Of a stretch of DNA of 33,249 nucleotides, positions 1 through 8,390 are shown piece after piece (the first letter of the stretch is position 1; each line of letters starts with the position of its first letter). The stretch is from Kiloniellaceae bacterium. GTDB lineage: Bacteria; Pseudomonadota; Alphaproteobacteria; Kiloniellales; Kiloniellaceae. The translations under genes and the position numbers were made by a program. The DNA is taken from NCBI GenBank assembly GCA_028280915.1, contig JANQKX010000122.1:1-33249 (forward strand), given 5' to 3'. The notes under the pieces are model-generated. The model saw only the letters and a list, made by a program, of their open reading frames with translations, did not search any database and was not told where the DNA came from.

Positions 1-185
1 CAGGCCACGCCGGCGGCGCTGGTGGGCGCTTTGGCGGACGAGCTTCTGCGCGCGCGCCAAGACAGCGGCGCTTCCTCGACGTTTTGGGCCGTCTTGACGT
101 CGAAATCCTCTTCCAAGATGCGTTCGATGGCTTCCAGGCTGCGGACCTCGTCGTCGACAACCAAAACCGTGGGCAGGTCGATCAT
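1..185 (-). CDS. hoxA: HoxA/HupR-type response regulator, N-terminal fragment (runs off left edge)
   Basis: The ATG at 185-183 overlaps the hypX stop codon (ATGA). The first ~39 codons read MIDLPTVLVVDDEVRSLEAI and onward, a receiver-domain start with the acidic pair DDE. 'VVDDEVRS' is typical of HoxA/HupR, the NtrC-family activators of hydrogenase genes that work with sigma-54. Position just after hypX is where hoxA sits in Ralstonia and Bradyrhizobium. After about position 70 the similarity stops: the expected 'CDQRMPG' phospho-acceptor segment is not seen in any frame before the window edge, although the original frame stays open. Whether this is a frameshift, a rearrangement or a sequence join cannot be told. 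Identity as a HoxA-like receiver is fairly sure; intactness is doubtful. Confidence 0.65.
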   Translation of the reverse strand, partial: MIDLPTVLVVDDEVRSLEAIERILEEDFDVKTAQNVEEAPLSWRARRSSSAKAPTSAAGVA

Positions 186-1882
186 GACGCATTCCTCCAC
201 GCGCTTGCTTTTTGCGCCCTGCGGTGCCGCGCGATGGTCACCGGGGTTCTCGATTTGGGCACCTTGTGGACGAAGTTGTAGCGGGCCACGTGGTAGCTGG
301 GGTCGAAGCCATAGAAGTTCAGGTGCATGCGTGCCAGCTCTTCCCGGCGGTAGTCGGCCAAGGGCTTTTCCGCTTCCGCGGCGTCCCGCGAGCGCTGCTT
401 GGCGAAAAGCCCTGCCTCGAGGTCGCCGCCAGCGGCCAGGGCGGCCGCGTCGTCGAGAATCTGTGTCAGGAAATCATCACGAGCTGCATCGAAAACTTTG
501 TCGGCCAGCCCAAGGGCCAAGGCCTCCCGCGATCCCATGGGCAGGCGGGCTTGGGCGATCTTTTGGGCCTTTTCCGGCCCGGCGCAGCGCGGCAGGGAAT
601 AGGTCCAGAACTCGGAACCATAGAGGTTTCCCATGTCCTTGTAGTGGGGATTGAGCACCACACCCGCGCGCAGCCAAACCCGGTCGCAGGCACGGGCGAG
701 AAAAACCCCGCCCGCCCCCGCATTGCCTCTTAAGGCAGCAATGGTTACCTTGTCGCGAGTCCGCAAGATGGCCTCGGCCAGGTCGTCGATGGCGTTGATG
801 TTACGCCACGATTCATCGGCGGCGCTGTCGCCGGCCTCGATCAGGTTCAGGTTTAAACCGTTGGACCAAAACTCCGGCCCACCGGCGAGCACGAGCACCT
901 TGGCCGGGCTCTGCCTCGCGGCCTCATAGGCAGCCAACAGAGCTTCGCACTGGGCCGTTCCCATGGCGCCGTTGTAAAAATCGAAGTGCAGCAGCCCTAC
1001 AGCGCCATGGCGCTCAAAGCGGATCTCCGGATAGGCATGAGGCGCGCTCGGGGTGACTGCCGGCAGATTTTGGCAGACATCGGCCAACACCCGCGTGGCC
1101 GGCAGTTTAAAGGGGTGCTGGTGAGCCCGGTCCCGCAGGTGGCCGATCCACACCGCGCCATCGACCGTCGCCCGGGCGATCGCCGGGCCGCAGCGGGCAA
1201 CGAGCGTCCCTGGTTCCCCTTGGAGGCCATCGGCCGGGTGGGCATCGAAGAGATAGACATCCCGGCCGAACATCCGGTCCTGAAGCCCGGGCGTGCCATC
1301 GGCACTGTTGATCTTGCGCAGCACGGTGTCCGTGGTATCCCGTGACCAATCGATGGCCCGGTCCGCCTGCTTGACGGGGCCGCGCCAGATGGCGTTGGCC
1401 ACCTGGATGTCCGGCGGCGTTTGGCCATAGGCTTCCAGATGATTGAGCGCGGCGTGAACCGCCTCGACCGCCGCCTCGGTGACCTCATGGCGATAGAGGC
1501 TGGACTTGCTCCCCGGCCGCAAGGTGAAGTTGGACGTGGCCCAGACCGGGCCCCCGTCCATCTCCCCCGTGGCCTGCAAGACGGTCACGCCCCAAGTCTT
1601 TTCGTCCCGCAGAATGGCCCAATCCAGGGACGCCGGCCCCCGATCGCCCAGGGGCCCCGGATGCACGATCAGGCAGAGATGATTTTTCCAAACGGCTTCC
1701 GGGATGGCACGCTTCAGGAAGGGCGCGATGATTACATCCGGCTGGGCCAAGGTAACGGCTTCCTGGGTCACGCCGTCGTTGATATCCAGTTCGACCGTCA
1801 CCTGGTGCCCCCGCTCGCTCAGCTCCACGAAGAGGCGCTGCGCCAGGGAGTTGAAGCCATGGGTCAGGAAGAGGATACGCAT
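182..1882 (-). CDS. hypX: Hydrogenase maturation protein HypX (CO-ligand synthesis)
   Basis: This 566-residue protein has the two-part HypX/HoxX architecture. The N-terminal half (about 1-270) is a formyltransferase-like domain with 'IVHPGPLGDRGPASLDWAI' and a C-terminal formyltransferase subdomain. The C-terminal half (about 285-540) is an enoyl-CoA hydratase/crotonase-like domain with 'NGAMG', 'FWSNGLNLN' and 'RGNAGAGGVFLARACDRVW'. HypX is known to convert formyl-tetrahydrofolate through formyl-CoA to CO, supplying the active-site carbonyl of [NiFe] hydrogenases under aerobic conditions. It starts two bases after the hypE stop codon and overlaps the following hoxA start, so it is part of the long hup/hyp operon. 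Its presence supports an oxygen-tolerant hydrogenase. Confidence 0.95.
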   Translation of the reverse strand: MRILFLTHGFNSLAQRLFVELSERGHQVTVELDINDGVTQEAVTLAQPDVIIAPFLKRAIPEAVWKNHLCLIVHPGPLGDRGPASLDWAILRDEKTWGVTVLQATGEMDGGPVWATSNFTLRPGSKSSLYRHEVTEAAVEAVHAALNHLEAYGQTPPDIQVANAIWRGPVKQADRAIDWSRDTTDTVLRKINSADGTPGLQDRMFGRDVYLFDAHPADGLQGEPGTLVARCGPAIARATVDGAVWIGHLRDRAHQHPFKLPATRVLADVCQNLPAVTPSAPHAYPEIRFERHGAVGLLHFDFYNGAMGTAQCEALLAAYEAARQSPAKVLVLAGGPEFWSNGLNLNLIEAGDSAADESWRNINAIDDLAEAILRTRDKVTIAALRGNAGAGGVFLARACDRVWLRAGVVLNPHYKDMGNLYGSEFWTYSLPRCAGPEKAQKIAQARLPMGSREALALGLADKVFDAARDDFLTQILDDAAALAAGGDLEAGLFAKQRSRDAAEAEKPLADYRREELARMHLNFYGFDPSYHVARYNFVHKVPKSRTPVTIARHRRAQKASAWRNAS

Positions 1883-1884
1883 GA

Positions 1885-2937
1885 TCAGCAGATCCGCGGC
1901 AGCTGCTCGCCGGCCAGCCAGTCCACGATGCGCTCGCCACCCAGGCGGGTCTGCATACGCACGAAGCCGTGGGCGTCTTCCCGCACCTGGCCGATGATCG
2001 CCCCGTCCCGCCCCAGAGGATGGGCGCGGAGGGCCTTAAGGGCCGTCTCGGCCTGTTCGGCGGGGCAGATCACCACCATTTTGCCTTCGTTGGCCACGTA
2101 TAGAGGATCGAGCCCCAGCAGTTCGCAGGCGCCCAAAACCTCTTGTTTGATGGGAAGGGCCTGTTCCTTCAGCACCATGCCCACGCCCGCCTGGCCGGCG
2201 ATCTCGTTCAAGGTGGTGGCCAGACCGCCGCGGGTCGGGTCGCGCAGGCAATGGATGTTGCCGTCCACCGCCGACACCAAATGCCCGACCAGATCGTGCA
2301 GGGCCGCGCTGTCGGAGAGCAATTCGGTCTCAAAGTCCAGATTCTCGCGCTTGGACAGGACCGCCACGCCATGGTCGCCAATGCTGCCGTTGATCAAGAT
2401 CGCATCGCCGGGCCGCGCCCGGTCGCCGGAAATCTCGAGCCCCGGAGGCACCACGCCCACGCCGGTGGTGGTAATGAACACGCCATCGCCCTTGCCCCGC
2501 TCCACCACCTTGGTATCCCCGGTGACGATGGGCACGCCGGCGGCCTTGGCGGCGGCCGCCATGCTCGCCACGATCCGGTCCAGGTCCGCCAAGGGAAAAC
2601 CCTCTTCCAAGATGAATCCGGCGGACAAATAGAGCGGCTTGGCGCCGGCCATGGCCACATCGTTGATGGTCCCGTGCACCGACAATGACCCGATGTCGCC
2701 ACCGGGGAAAAACAGGGGCGAGATGACATGGCCGTCAGTGCTCATCACCAAGCGGCCCGGCGGTGGATCGAAGGCGGCCTGGTCATTGCCCTGGCGCAAA
2801 ATCTCATTATCGAAATGGCGCAGGAACAATTCCTCGATCAGCCGGGCCATGGCCCGCCCGCCGCTGCCGTGGCTCATGTCGACCGCGTCATTTTTTAGGT
2901 TCAGACGCCCCGGGTGGCGCCGGTTCATCATGTTCAT
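1885..2937 (-). CDS. hypE: Hydrogenase maturation protein HypE (carbamoyl dehydratase)
   Basis: This 350-residue protein belongs to the PurM/SelD-like (AIRS) family. It has the ATP-binding start 'DMSHGSGGRAM', the core 'HGTINDVAMAGAKPLYLSAGF' and 'GDTKVVERGKGDG', and ends in PRIC, the invariant HypE C-terminus. The terminal cysteine receives the carbamoyl group from HypF, and ATP-dependent dehydration gives the thiocyanate that becomes the CN ligand of the Ni-Fe site. The ATG overlaps the hypD stop (ATGA), so translation is probably coupled. A second in-frame ATG two codons on is possible. HypE needs HypF as its carbamoyl donor, and no hypF is present in this window. Confidence 0.97.
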   Translation of the reverse strand: MNMMNRRHPGRLNLKNDAVDMSHGSGGRAMARLIEELFLRHFDNEILRQGNDQAAFDPPPGRLVMSTDGHVISPLFFPGGDIGSLSVHGTINDVAMAGAKPLYLSAGFILEEGFPLADLDRIVASMAAAAKAAGVPIVTGDTKVVERGKGDGVFITTTGVGVVPPGLEISGDRARPGDAILINGSIGDHGVAVLSKRENLDFETELLSDSAALHDLVGHLVSAVDGNIHCLRDPTRGGLATTLNEIAGQAGVGMVLKEQALPIKQEVLGACELLGLDPLYVANEGKMVVICPAEQAETALKALRAHPLGRDGAIIGQVREDAHGFVRMQTRLGGERIVDWLAGEQLPRIC

Positions 2938-4094
2938 GCCGCCATGCCCCCCTGTTTAACCGTGGCAGCCTCCGGCGCGGCGAAGCGGCGATAGGTCCAG
3001 TAGGCCGCGCAGGCCCCTTCGGAAGAGACCATACAAGAGCCCATGGGGTTGTCGGGCGTGCAGACCTTGCCGAAGAGCTTACAGTCCGTGGGCTTTTTGA
3101 CGCCACGGATGATGGACGGGCACTCGCAGGATTTCACATCTGCGATCTGCCGGGGCTGCAGTCCGAAGCGCCGCTCCGCATCGAAGGTCCCATAGGCCTC
3201 TTTAATCTTCAGGGCGCTATAGGGCACTTGGCCCAGGCCGCGCCATTCGAAAACCCGGCGCAGTTCAAAAACTTCGGCGACCAGGCGCTGGGCCTTGGCG
3301 TTGCCGCCAGTGGTGACAACCCGGCTGTATTGATTTTCCACTTCATGGCGTCCCTCATTTAGCTGACGGGTCACCATCAGGGTGGCCTGCAGCACGTCCA
3401 AGGGCTCGAAGCCGGTGATCACCACGGGGCGCTGAAACTCCTCGGCAAAAAAGTGATAGGGCAAGGTGCCGATGATGGAACTCACGTGAGAGGGTCCCAG
3501 GAAGCCGTCGATGGCCACTGTTCCCATCTCCCGCACTTCCGGGGATTCCAGAATATGCTGGATGGCCGAGGGGGTCAGGACATGGTTACAGTAGACGGAA
3601 AAATTCTTCAGGCCTTCCCGTTGGGCCTGCTGGATGGCCACGGCCGTGGGCGGCGTGGTGGTCTCGAAGCCGATGGCGAAGAACACCACCTCCCGGTCGG
3701 GGTTGTCCCGGGCGATCTTCAGGGCGTCCTGGGTCGAATAGACCATGCGGATGTCCGCGCCCTCGGCCTTCGCTTTGATCAGGCTGCGCCGTTTGCGGGC
3801 CGGCACGCGCATCATGTCCCCATAAGTGGCCAGGATCACGCTGTTCTTTTCAGCCAGCTCCATGGCACCGTCCAGGCGGCCGACGGGCAACACGCAAACC
3901 GGGCAACCTGGCCCGTGTACGAAGCGCACGTTCTTGGGCACCAGATCCTGAACCCCATAGCGGAAAATGGCGTGGGTGTGGCCGCCGCAAAACTCCATGA
4001 TGTTATAGCGCCGCTCGGGCCGGGCCTCCCGGGCAATGGCCTGGGCGAGAGATTGGGCCAGTTCCTGGTCGCGGAATTCGTCGACGTATTTCAT
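2934..4094 (-). CDS. hypD: Hydrogenase maturation protein HypD
   Basis: The start chosen is the ATG at 4094 (MKYVDEFRD), which overlaps the hypC stop as ATGA and gives 386 residues, normal for HypD; longer upstream readings run through hypC in another frame. Diagnostic motifs are 'CGGHTHAIFRYG', 'GPGCPVCVLP', 'FFAIGFETTTPPTA' and a C-terminal cysteine set 'CECPSIIRG' with 'CKLFGKVCTPDNPMGSC' for the [4Fe-4S] cluster. With HypC and HypE it forms the scaffold on which the Fe(CN)2CO unit is assembled before delivery to the large-subunit precursor. It lies in the usual hypC-hypD-hypE order. Confidence 0.97.
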   Translation of the reverse strand: MKYVDEFRDQELAQSLAQAIAREARPERRYNIMEFCGGHTHAIFRYGVQDLVPKNVRFVHGPGCPVCVLPVGRLDGAMELAEKNSVILATYGDMMRVPARKRRSLIKAKAEGADIRMVYSTQDALKIARDNPDREVVFFAIGFETTTPPTAVAIQQAQREGLKNFSVYCNHVLTPSAIQHILESPEVREMGTVAIDGFLGPSHVSSIIGTLPYHFFAEEFQRPVVITGFEPLDVLQATLMVTRQLNEGRHEVENQYSRVVTTGGNAKAQRLVAEVFELRRVFEWRGLGQVPYSALKIKEAYGTFDAERRFGLQPRQIADVKSCECPSIIRGVKKPTDCKLFGKVCTPDNPMGSCMVSSEGACAAYWTYRRFAAPEAATVKQGGMAA

Positions 4095-4339
4095 GCCGTC
4101 ATCTCCTCGATCTCCTCGGCCAAGAGACCCGCCTCGGCCATCAGCGCCAGCGTGCGGCTTGCCTCCTCCGGGCTGACTTTGTGCAGGGCATACCCCACGT
4201 GGACCAAAACGAAATCGCCGATGGTCACATGTTCCAACAAAGCCGTCGAGATGGTCTTTTTCACCCCGCCCAGGGAAACCACGGCGGTATCCGCGGCGCT
4301 GTCGACGGCGATCACTTCGGCGGGAATGGCCAAGCACAT
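4091..4339 (-). CDS. hypC: Hydrogenase assembly chaperone HypC
   Basis: The start is the ATG at 4339 (MCLAIPAEV). It gives 82 residues and is preceded by a strong AGGAGG ribosome site about 6 bases upstream. The N-terminal MCLAIP is the HypC signature: after loss of Met, Cys2 binds the iron unit and the large-subunit precursor. 'VSLGGVKKTISTALLEHVTIGDFVLVHVGYAL' is the conserved OB-like core. It works with HypD in building the Fe(CN)2CO group. It starts 10 bases after the hypB stop, where many proteobacteria carry hypF between hypB and hypC. A paralogous HupF lies at 8878-9201. Confidence 0.97.
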   Translation of the reverse strand: MCLAIPAEVIAVDSAADTAVVSLGGVKKTISTALLEHVTIGDFVLVHVGYALHKVSPEEASRTLALMAEAGLLAEEIEEMTA

Positions 4340-4349
4340 GGGGCGCCTC

Positions 4350-5225
4350 CTACTTGGCGGCCGCGGCGGAACGGCCGGTCGCGGTCTCTGTCGCGGCCAC
4401 CATCCGCGCCGCCGTGATCCAGGCGCACCAGTCCTCCATGCCCTCGCCCGACTGGGCCGAGACCAGCAGCACCTTGATCCCCGGGTTGACCCGGCGGGCA
4501 TAGTCGATACAGCACTCCACATCGAAATTGAGGTAGGGCAAAAGATCGGTCTTGGACAGCAGCATCAAATCGGCGGCATGGAACATGTCCGGATACTTCA
4601 GCGGCTTGTCCTCGCCCTCGGTCACGGAGAGGATCGCCACCTTGTGGGCTTCCCCCAGATCGAACGCGGCGGGGCACACCAGATTGCCCACGTTTTCGAT
4701 GAAAACCAGCCCGCCGGCCGCCGGCTGCAAGGTCTCCAGGGCATGGCCGACCATGTGACCGTCCAGATGGCAGCCCTTGCCCGTATTGATCTGCAGCGCC
4801 GGCACCTCCGTTGCCCGGATCCGCTCCGCGTCGTTGGCGGTCTGCTGGTCGCCCTCGATCACACAGACGGGCAAATGGTCCTTCAGGCGCTTGATGGTTT
4901 CCACCAAAAGAGTGGTTTTACCCGAACCGGGGCTGGACACCAGGTTCAGGGCCAAGATACCCCGATCATTGAAGAAGCGGCGGTTGGCCGCGGCATAGAC
5001 GTCATTCTTGGAAAGGATGTCCTTTTCAATGGCCACCATGCGGCTTTGACTGAGCCCCGGCGCATGGGCACGGGCCGGGCCCGCGCCGTAGTTGTGGGTT
5101 TGGTGGTCGTGGGTGTGGTGATGGTGGTGATCATCACCGTTTCCATGGGCATGAGCATGATCATGCTTATGGCTGTGACATTCGATTTTGACGTTTTCCG
5201 AACCGCATCCGCATACCGTACACAT
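4350..5225 (-). CDS. hypB: Hydrogenase nickel-incorporation GTPase HypB
   Basis: This 291-residue protein starts with MCTVCGCGS, matching the N-terminal CxxCGC high-affinity nickel site. A histidine-rich stretch follows at about residues 17-45, including a run of five His, typical of nickel-storing HypB. The SIMIBI GTPase domain has the Walker A '[12 protein letters not shown]', 'IEGDQQT', the metal-site 'GCHLDG' and '[12 protein letters not shown]'. HypB with HypA delivers nickel to the large-subunit precursor after the iron group is in place. Its ATG overlaps the hypA stop by one base (TGATG). Confidence 0.97.
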   Translation of the reverse strand: MCTVCGCGSENVKIECHSHKHDHAHAHGNGDDHHHHHTHDHQTHNYGAGPARAHAPGLSQSRMVAIEKDILSKNDVYAAANRRFFNDRGILALNLVSSPGSGKTTLLVETIKRLKDHLPVCVIEGDQQTANDAERIRATEVPALQINTGKGCHLDGHMVGHALETLQPAAGGLVFIENVGNLVCPAAFDLGEAHKVAILSVTEGEDKPLKYPDMFHAADLMLLSKTDLLPYLNFDVECCIDYARRVNPGIKVLLVSAQSGEGMEDWCAWITAARMVAATETATGRSAAAAK

Positions 5226-5566
5226 CAGTCCACCTCCAAATCCTTGATCCGCATCTCGTCACCGCCGGTGACCTGCAATTGGAAACTACCGCACTTGGGA
5301 CAGGGGTCGTAGCGTTGGGTCACCGCGACCGTTTCCCCGCAGGGCAAACACCAGGCCTGACCTTCCGTTTCGATGATCTCCAGCTCGGCCCGGTCGGCGA
5401 TGGTATCTCTGCTGACCACCTCGAAGCTAAAACGCAAGGCCTCGATCTCCACACCGGCCAGCGGCCCCACTTCCAGCCGCACCCGCTTTACCCGGGCGAA
5501 ATTCTGGGCCGCCGCCTGCTCTTGCAAGATCCCCAAAATGCTTTCGCTGAGGGCCATTTCGTGCAT
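5225..5566 (-). CDS. hypA: Hydrogenase nickel-incorporation protein HypA
   Basis: The start at 5566 gives [11 protein letters not shown], the invariant HypA N-terminus with nickel-binding His2, and a normal length of 113 residues; an upstream in-frame reading lies inside hupK and is not used. The zinc-binding region has two CxxC motifs, 'CLPCG' and 'CPKCG'. HypA hands nickel to the hydrogenase large subunit together with HypB. Its ATG overlaps the hupK stop (TGATG) and its stop overlaps hypB, so it is translated within one long polycistron. Confidence 0.97.
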   Translation of the reverse strand: MHEMALSESILGILQEQAAAQNFARVKRVRLEVGPLAGVEIEALRFSFEVVSRDTIADRAELEIIETEGQAWCLPCGETVAVTQRYDPCPKCGSFQLQVTGGDEMRIKDLEVD

Positions 5567-6738
5567 CAGTGAATCCTCAGTTCGTACCCGAGGCAGGGGT
5601 CGATGGCATCGATCACCAATCCGGCCTTGCGGGCCAAATCCTCTCCATCGCACGCCGTTACCGCCGCCAGGCTGGACGCCGCCACACCCGCGGTCTGAAA
5701 GTTCCATTGGGTGGGCGCCACGATACGATAGTCCACGGCGACGCCATCGTCGACCTCAACCCCGTGAATGAGCAAACCGCGCGCGGCCGCTACCTGGGCA
5801 AGGCCTCGCCCCGGATGGGACGATGGCGCCCGGGAATTCCCATCTCCCCTCATTTTCTCTCGGAGCGCGCGAAGGTCATCACCCGCTTGGGCCAAGTCGA
5901 AAAGCCGGGCCACCGCGCGTGCCAAAAGGCCGTTGCCATGGGCCGCCATCACCGCCGCGACCAGCGGCGCCCCGGCATGACGGGATAGGATGGTGGATTC
6001 GCAAGCCCGGTCCCGCCATTTCGGGGCACCGTCGTCAAAGCCGCTTTCGGTGGCGAAGAGCCATTCAGCCAGGTCGTCCTCCTCCAACGCGGGCAGATGG
6101 GTGCCGTCGCATTGTCCAAGATCGGCCCAGCCCCTCTCCAGCAGGGCCTTGACGAAGGCAGCGCCCAGGCAATGGGCGCTCTCCGCCCAGCGGCATAGAT
6201 CGGCGCAAGTTTCCAAGGCCCTGAACTGAGCCGCCGGCACGCCTAGCGCAAACCGCTCGATCAAGGCCTGATGCCGGTCAATGGCCTGGTCCCAGGCCGC
6301 CCCGTCCAGTTGGCACGCTCCGCCCACGGCAAAGGGCGCCTGTACACCGAAGAGGGCCTTTTGGAACACCGGGATCATGCCATTGATCTGCAGCAGATCT
6401 TCCTTGTCGCAGTCGACCTCCACTAGCGCGGACCAACGCAAGGCCATGCCCAACATGAGCTCACGGGTGGTCTCCACCCTGACCAGGGCGTCCCGCGCCG
6501 CCTGGGTCGCCTGGCTTGGAGGCACGGCCAGGGCCCGCTCCACCGCATGGCTGGCGGCATACCCCTGAGCCTTCGCACAGATACTGAACAAAAGGGGCAT
6601 GGCTGTGGGAATCTCGGCGGCCGCACGGCCCTTGAAAACCTCGGCGACCCGGGGTGGCCGTCTTGATACGATCCCCACCTTCGCGATGCCGTCGCCCGCG
6701 CGGTGGAGGTCAATGATCAGCCGGCCCTCGCGGATCAT
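5566..6738 (-). CDS. hupK: Hydrogenase accessory protein HupK/HoxV (large-subunit-like scaffold)
   Basis: This 390-residue protein resembles the HupK/HoxV family. These are diverged relatives of the large subunit, thought to act as a scaffold for transferring the Fe(CN)2CO unit in aerobic maturation. It keeps degenerate copies of the large-subunit metal motifs: 'SICAKAQGYAASHAVE' near residue 54 in place of RICGVC...THxL, and 'IDPCLGYELRIH' at the C-terminus in place of DPCxxC. Only one cysteine of each pair is left (Cys54 and Cys382), the last position of the second pair being Tyr385. It overlaps hupJ at its start and hypA at its end. Confidence 0.9.
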   Translation of the reverse strand: MIREGRLIIDLHRAGDGIAKVGIVSRRPPRVAEVFKGRAAAEIPTAMPLLFSICAKAQGYAASHAVERALAVPPSQATQAARDALVRVETTRELMLGMALRWSALVEVDCDKEDLLQINGMIPVFQKALFGVQAPFAVGGACQLDGAAWDQAIDRHQALIERFALGVPAAQFRALETCADLCRWAESAHCLGAAFVKALLERGWADLGQCDGTHLPALEEDDLAEWLFATESGFDDGAPKWRDRACESTILSRHAGAPLVAAVMAAHGNGLLARAVARLFDLAQAGDDLRALREKMRGDGNSRAPSSHPGRGLAQVAAARGLLIHGVEVDDGVAVDYRIVAPTQWNFQTAGVAASSLAAVTACDGEDLARKAGLVIDAIDPCLGYELRIH

Positions 6739-7298
6739 GCCTCCGTCCCCTCCTTCTCGTCCCGGGGGACGAGCAGCCGCCGGCGACTCACCGGACCCTT
6801 GGCCTTTTGAGCACCCAAATGCCGGGTCATGTCCGCCATCGGCCCTTGGCCCCTGGCTAGAGAGTACATCATGCTGTCCGGGGCGGGCGCCGACGGGGTT
6901 TCGTCCTGCTGCAGGACGGCCCCAAGCGCGGCGTTGGCGGTGATCTCAGCCGCTTTTTGATCGCTGAATTCCAGCACGGGCGAAAACAGGGAACACATGA
7001 GAAAACGGCCCAAGCCGGCTTCCTCGCTGACCATGAAGTCAAAGCGCCCCGCCGGCAGGATGTGAGACTTGGTATCCCCCACCTGGCCCGAGATTTCCCG
7101 GCCGTCCCCGGGCAGCAACACGATGTTCATGAACCACGGGGTGATCAGGATCCCGATCCAGTCGGCGCCATGGGTGCGAAACCCCACCGCTTTGACCGTC
7201 AGCCTGCCATTGACGATCGGCACGTCGTGCATGCGGGTTCGATAGATCTCCGCAAAAGTGGTCTCCAATCGGGCCGTGACAGCCGCGGCATCGTCCAT
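6735..7298 (-). CDS. hupJ: Hydrogenase accessory protein HupJ/HoxT
   Basis: The start at 7298 (MDDAAAVTARLETTFAEIY) gives 187 residues and follows the hupI stop by one base; the longer in-frame reading overlaps hupI and is rejected. The core 'VPIVNGRLTVKAVGFR', 'WIGILITPWFMNIVLLPG' and 'GRFDFMVSEEAGLGRFLMCSLFSPVLEF' matches the HupJ/HoxT family. The family is found with aerobically expressed uptake hydrogenases. Its exact biochemical role is not settled; genetic work in rhizobia places HupG-HupK in large-subunit maturation under oxygen. It lies in the standard hupI-hupJ-hupK order. Confidence 0.92.
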   Translation of the reverse strand: MDDAAAVTARLETTFAEIYRTRMHDVPIVNGRLTVKAVGFRTHGADWIGILITPWFMNIVLLPGDGREISGQVGDTKSHILPAGRFDFMVSEEAGLGRFLMCSLFSPVLEFSDQKAAEITANAALGAVLQQDETPSAPAPDSMMYSLARGQGPMADMTRHLGAQKAKGPVSRRRLLVPRDEKEGTEA

Positions 7299-7299
7299 A

Positions 7300-7524
7300 T
7301 CAGACCTCCTCCAGCACCAGAAAGTCTTCCCGGCGCCCGTCGCAGTTGGGGCAGCTCCAATGATCGGGAAGCTGGGTGAAGGGCGTGCCCGGCGGGATCT
7401 GCCAGTAGTCATCCCCTTCCCGAGGATCGTAGACATACCAGCAAATTTTACATTCCAAGCGGGTTTGCGGCGTTACTTTCGTACTGTCGCCCCCATAGGA
7501 ACCGCCGAAAAAATGGTCCCTCAC
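7300..7524 (-). CDS. hupI: Rubredoxin HupI/HoxR
   Basis: This 74-residue rubredoxin has the two iron-binding knuckles 'CKICWYVYDP' (CxxC) and 'CPNCDGRREDF' (CxxC), plus the usual 'DDYWQIPPGTPF' and 'LPDHWSCP' segments. HoxR-type rubredoxins are linked to keeping the hydrogenase small-subunit FeS clusters functional under oxygen. Its ATG overlaps the hupH stop (ATGA). Confidence 0.96.
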   Translation of the reverse strand: MRDHFFGGSYGGDSTKVTPQTRLECKICWYVYDPREGDDYWQIPPGTPFTQLPDHWSCPNCDGRREDFLVLEEV

Positions 7525-8390
7525 CGGTAAACTCCCAAGATTTCCGCCAGGCGTTCGGCGCTGTCGTCAATATCCTCTTGGGCGGCGCAGGCCACATCGG
7601 GAATGACGCTCACCTCGATGGTGTTCAAGATCAAAGCCTCGCGGGAATTGAAATACTGCACCCACCACACATGACGGGTGTGGCTATTGGTGATGCGGCA
7701 GTTGCCGTAGCCCCGCGATAAGATACTCACCTGGCCCCGCCCGATTTTTTGATCCAAATAGACCATATCCTCTTCGGTCAGCGGCAGTAGCGAAAGATTG
7801 ATGACGTGGGGCATTTTGGCCTCGTCAGCCAAGGCCGCCGCATCAAAGTTGTCAGTCGCGTCGGCCAATTCGGTCAACAGCGCCGGCGCGTTGGCCACGC
7901 CGTCGGGCCAGGTCTCGGCGTTTGCCGGCGAGCGCTCCCGCCCCGTTCTTTGCGCCAAGTCCAATACGGTGCCCGGAAAGGCGGCGATCTCGATCAGATC
8001 GCGGCGCAGTTTGCCTTGGGAATCGGTTTCGTAGAGGCGCCAAACCCCGGCCAAGACAGATTCCTGCACTTGCACCTTGGCCCCGGCGACCGCACTGACC
8101 TCGCCTTCGCCCAGCACTTGATTGATGAAGGCCTTGTTGGCGCCATCCAAAGCCGTGAGATCGAAAACCCGTCCGGCTTGGGAAACCTCAAAAGCGGAAA
8201 GCGTTTTTTGGACCTCCGCCAAGAGATCCAACGCGGTCTCCACCCCGTTCACCTCTTCCGGCTCGGGCATCATGGGCATGGCGTAGGTCACCATATCGTC
8301 GGGCATTTCCATGTAGTCGAACTCGACGCCATCCGGCTCCGACGGCTGGCTTCCCGGACCGGTGACGGGAAAGGGATCATAAGCGCTCAT
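7521..8390 (-). CDS. hupH: Hydrogenase expression/formation protein HupH/HoxQ
   Basis: This 289-residue protein matches HupH/HoxQ/HyaF. The C-terminal half is the recognisable part: 'LLPLTEEDMVYLDQKIGRGQVSIL', 'SRGYGNCRITNSHTRHVWWVQYFNSRE' and 'LILNTIEVSVIPDVACAAQEDI'. The family acts in small-subunit maturation and Tat quality control, usually with HupG/HoxO. Its start overlaps the end of hupG by four bases and its stop overlaps hupI. The N-terminal ~45 residues are Met/Pro/Glu-rich and probably disordered. Confidence 0.93.
   Translation of the reverse strand: MSAYDPFPVTGPGSQPSEPDGVEFDYMEMPDDMVTYAMPMMPEPEEVNGVETALDLLAEVQKTLSAFEVSQAGRVFDLTALDGANKAFINQVLGEGEVSAVAGAKVQVQESVLAGVWRLYETDSQGKLRRDLIEIAAFPGTVLDLAQRTGRERSPANAETWPDGVANAPALLTELADATDNFDAAALADEAKMPHVINLSLLPLTEEDMVYLDQKIGRGQVSILSRGYGNCRITNSHTRHVWWVQYFNSREALILNTIEVSVIPDVACAAQEDIDDSAERLAEILGVYR

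Noticed and set aside
1421-2632. Plus-strand open frame of 403 codons
   Set aside because: It is antisense to hypX and hypE, with Pro/Ser/Arg-rich shadow composition.
3453-5312. Long plus-strand open frame of 619 codons
   Set aside because: It is antisense to hypD, hypC and hypB, which have clear family motifs. It is His/Gly/Arg-rich with no recognisable domain, a shadow of GC-rich coding.
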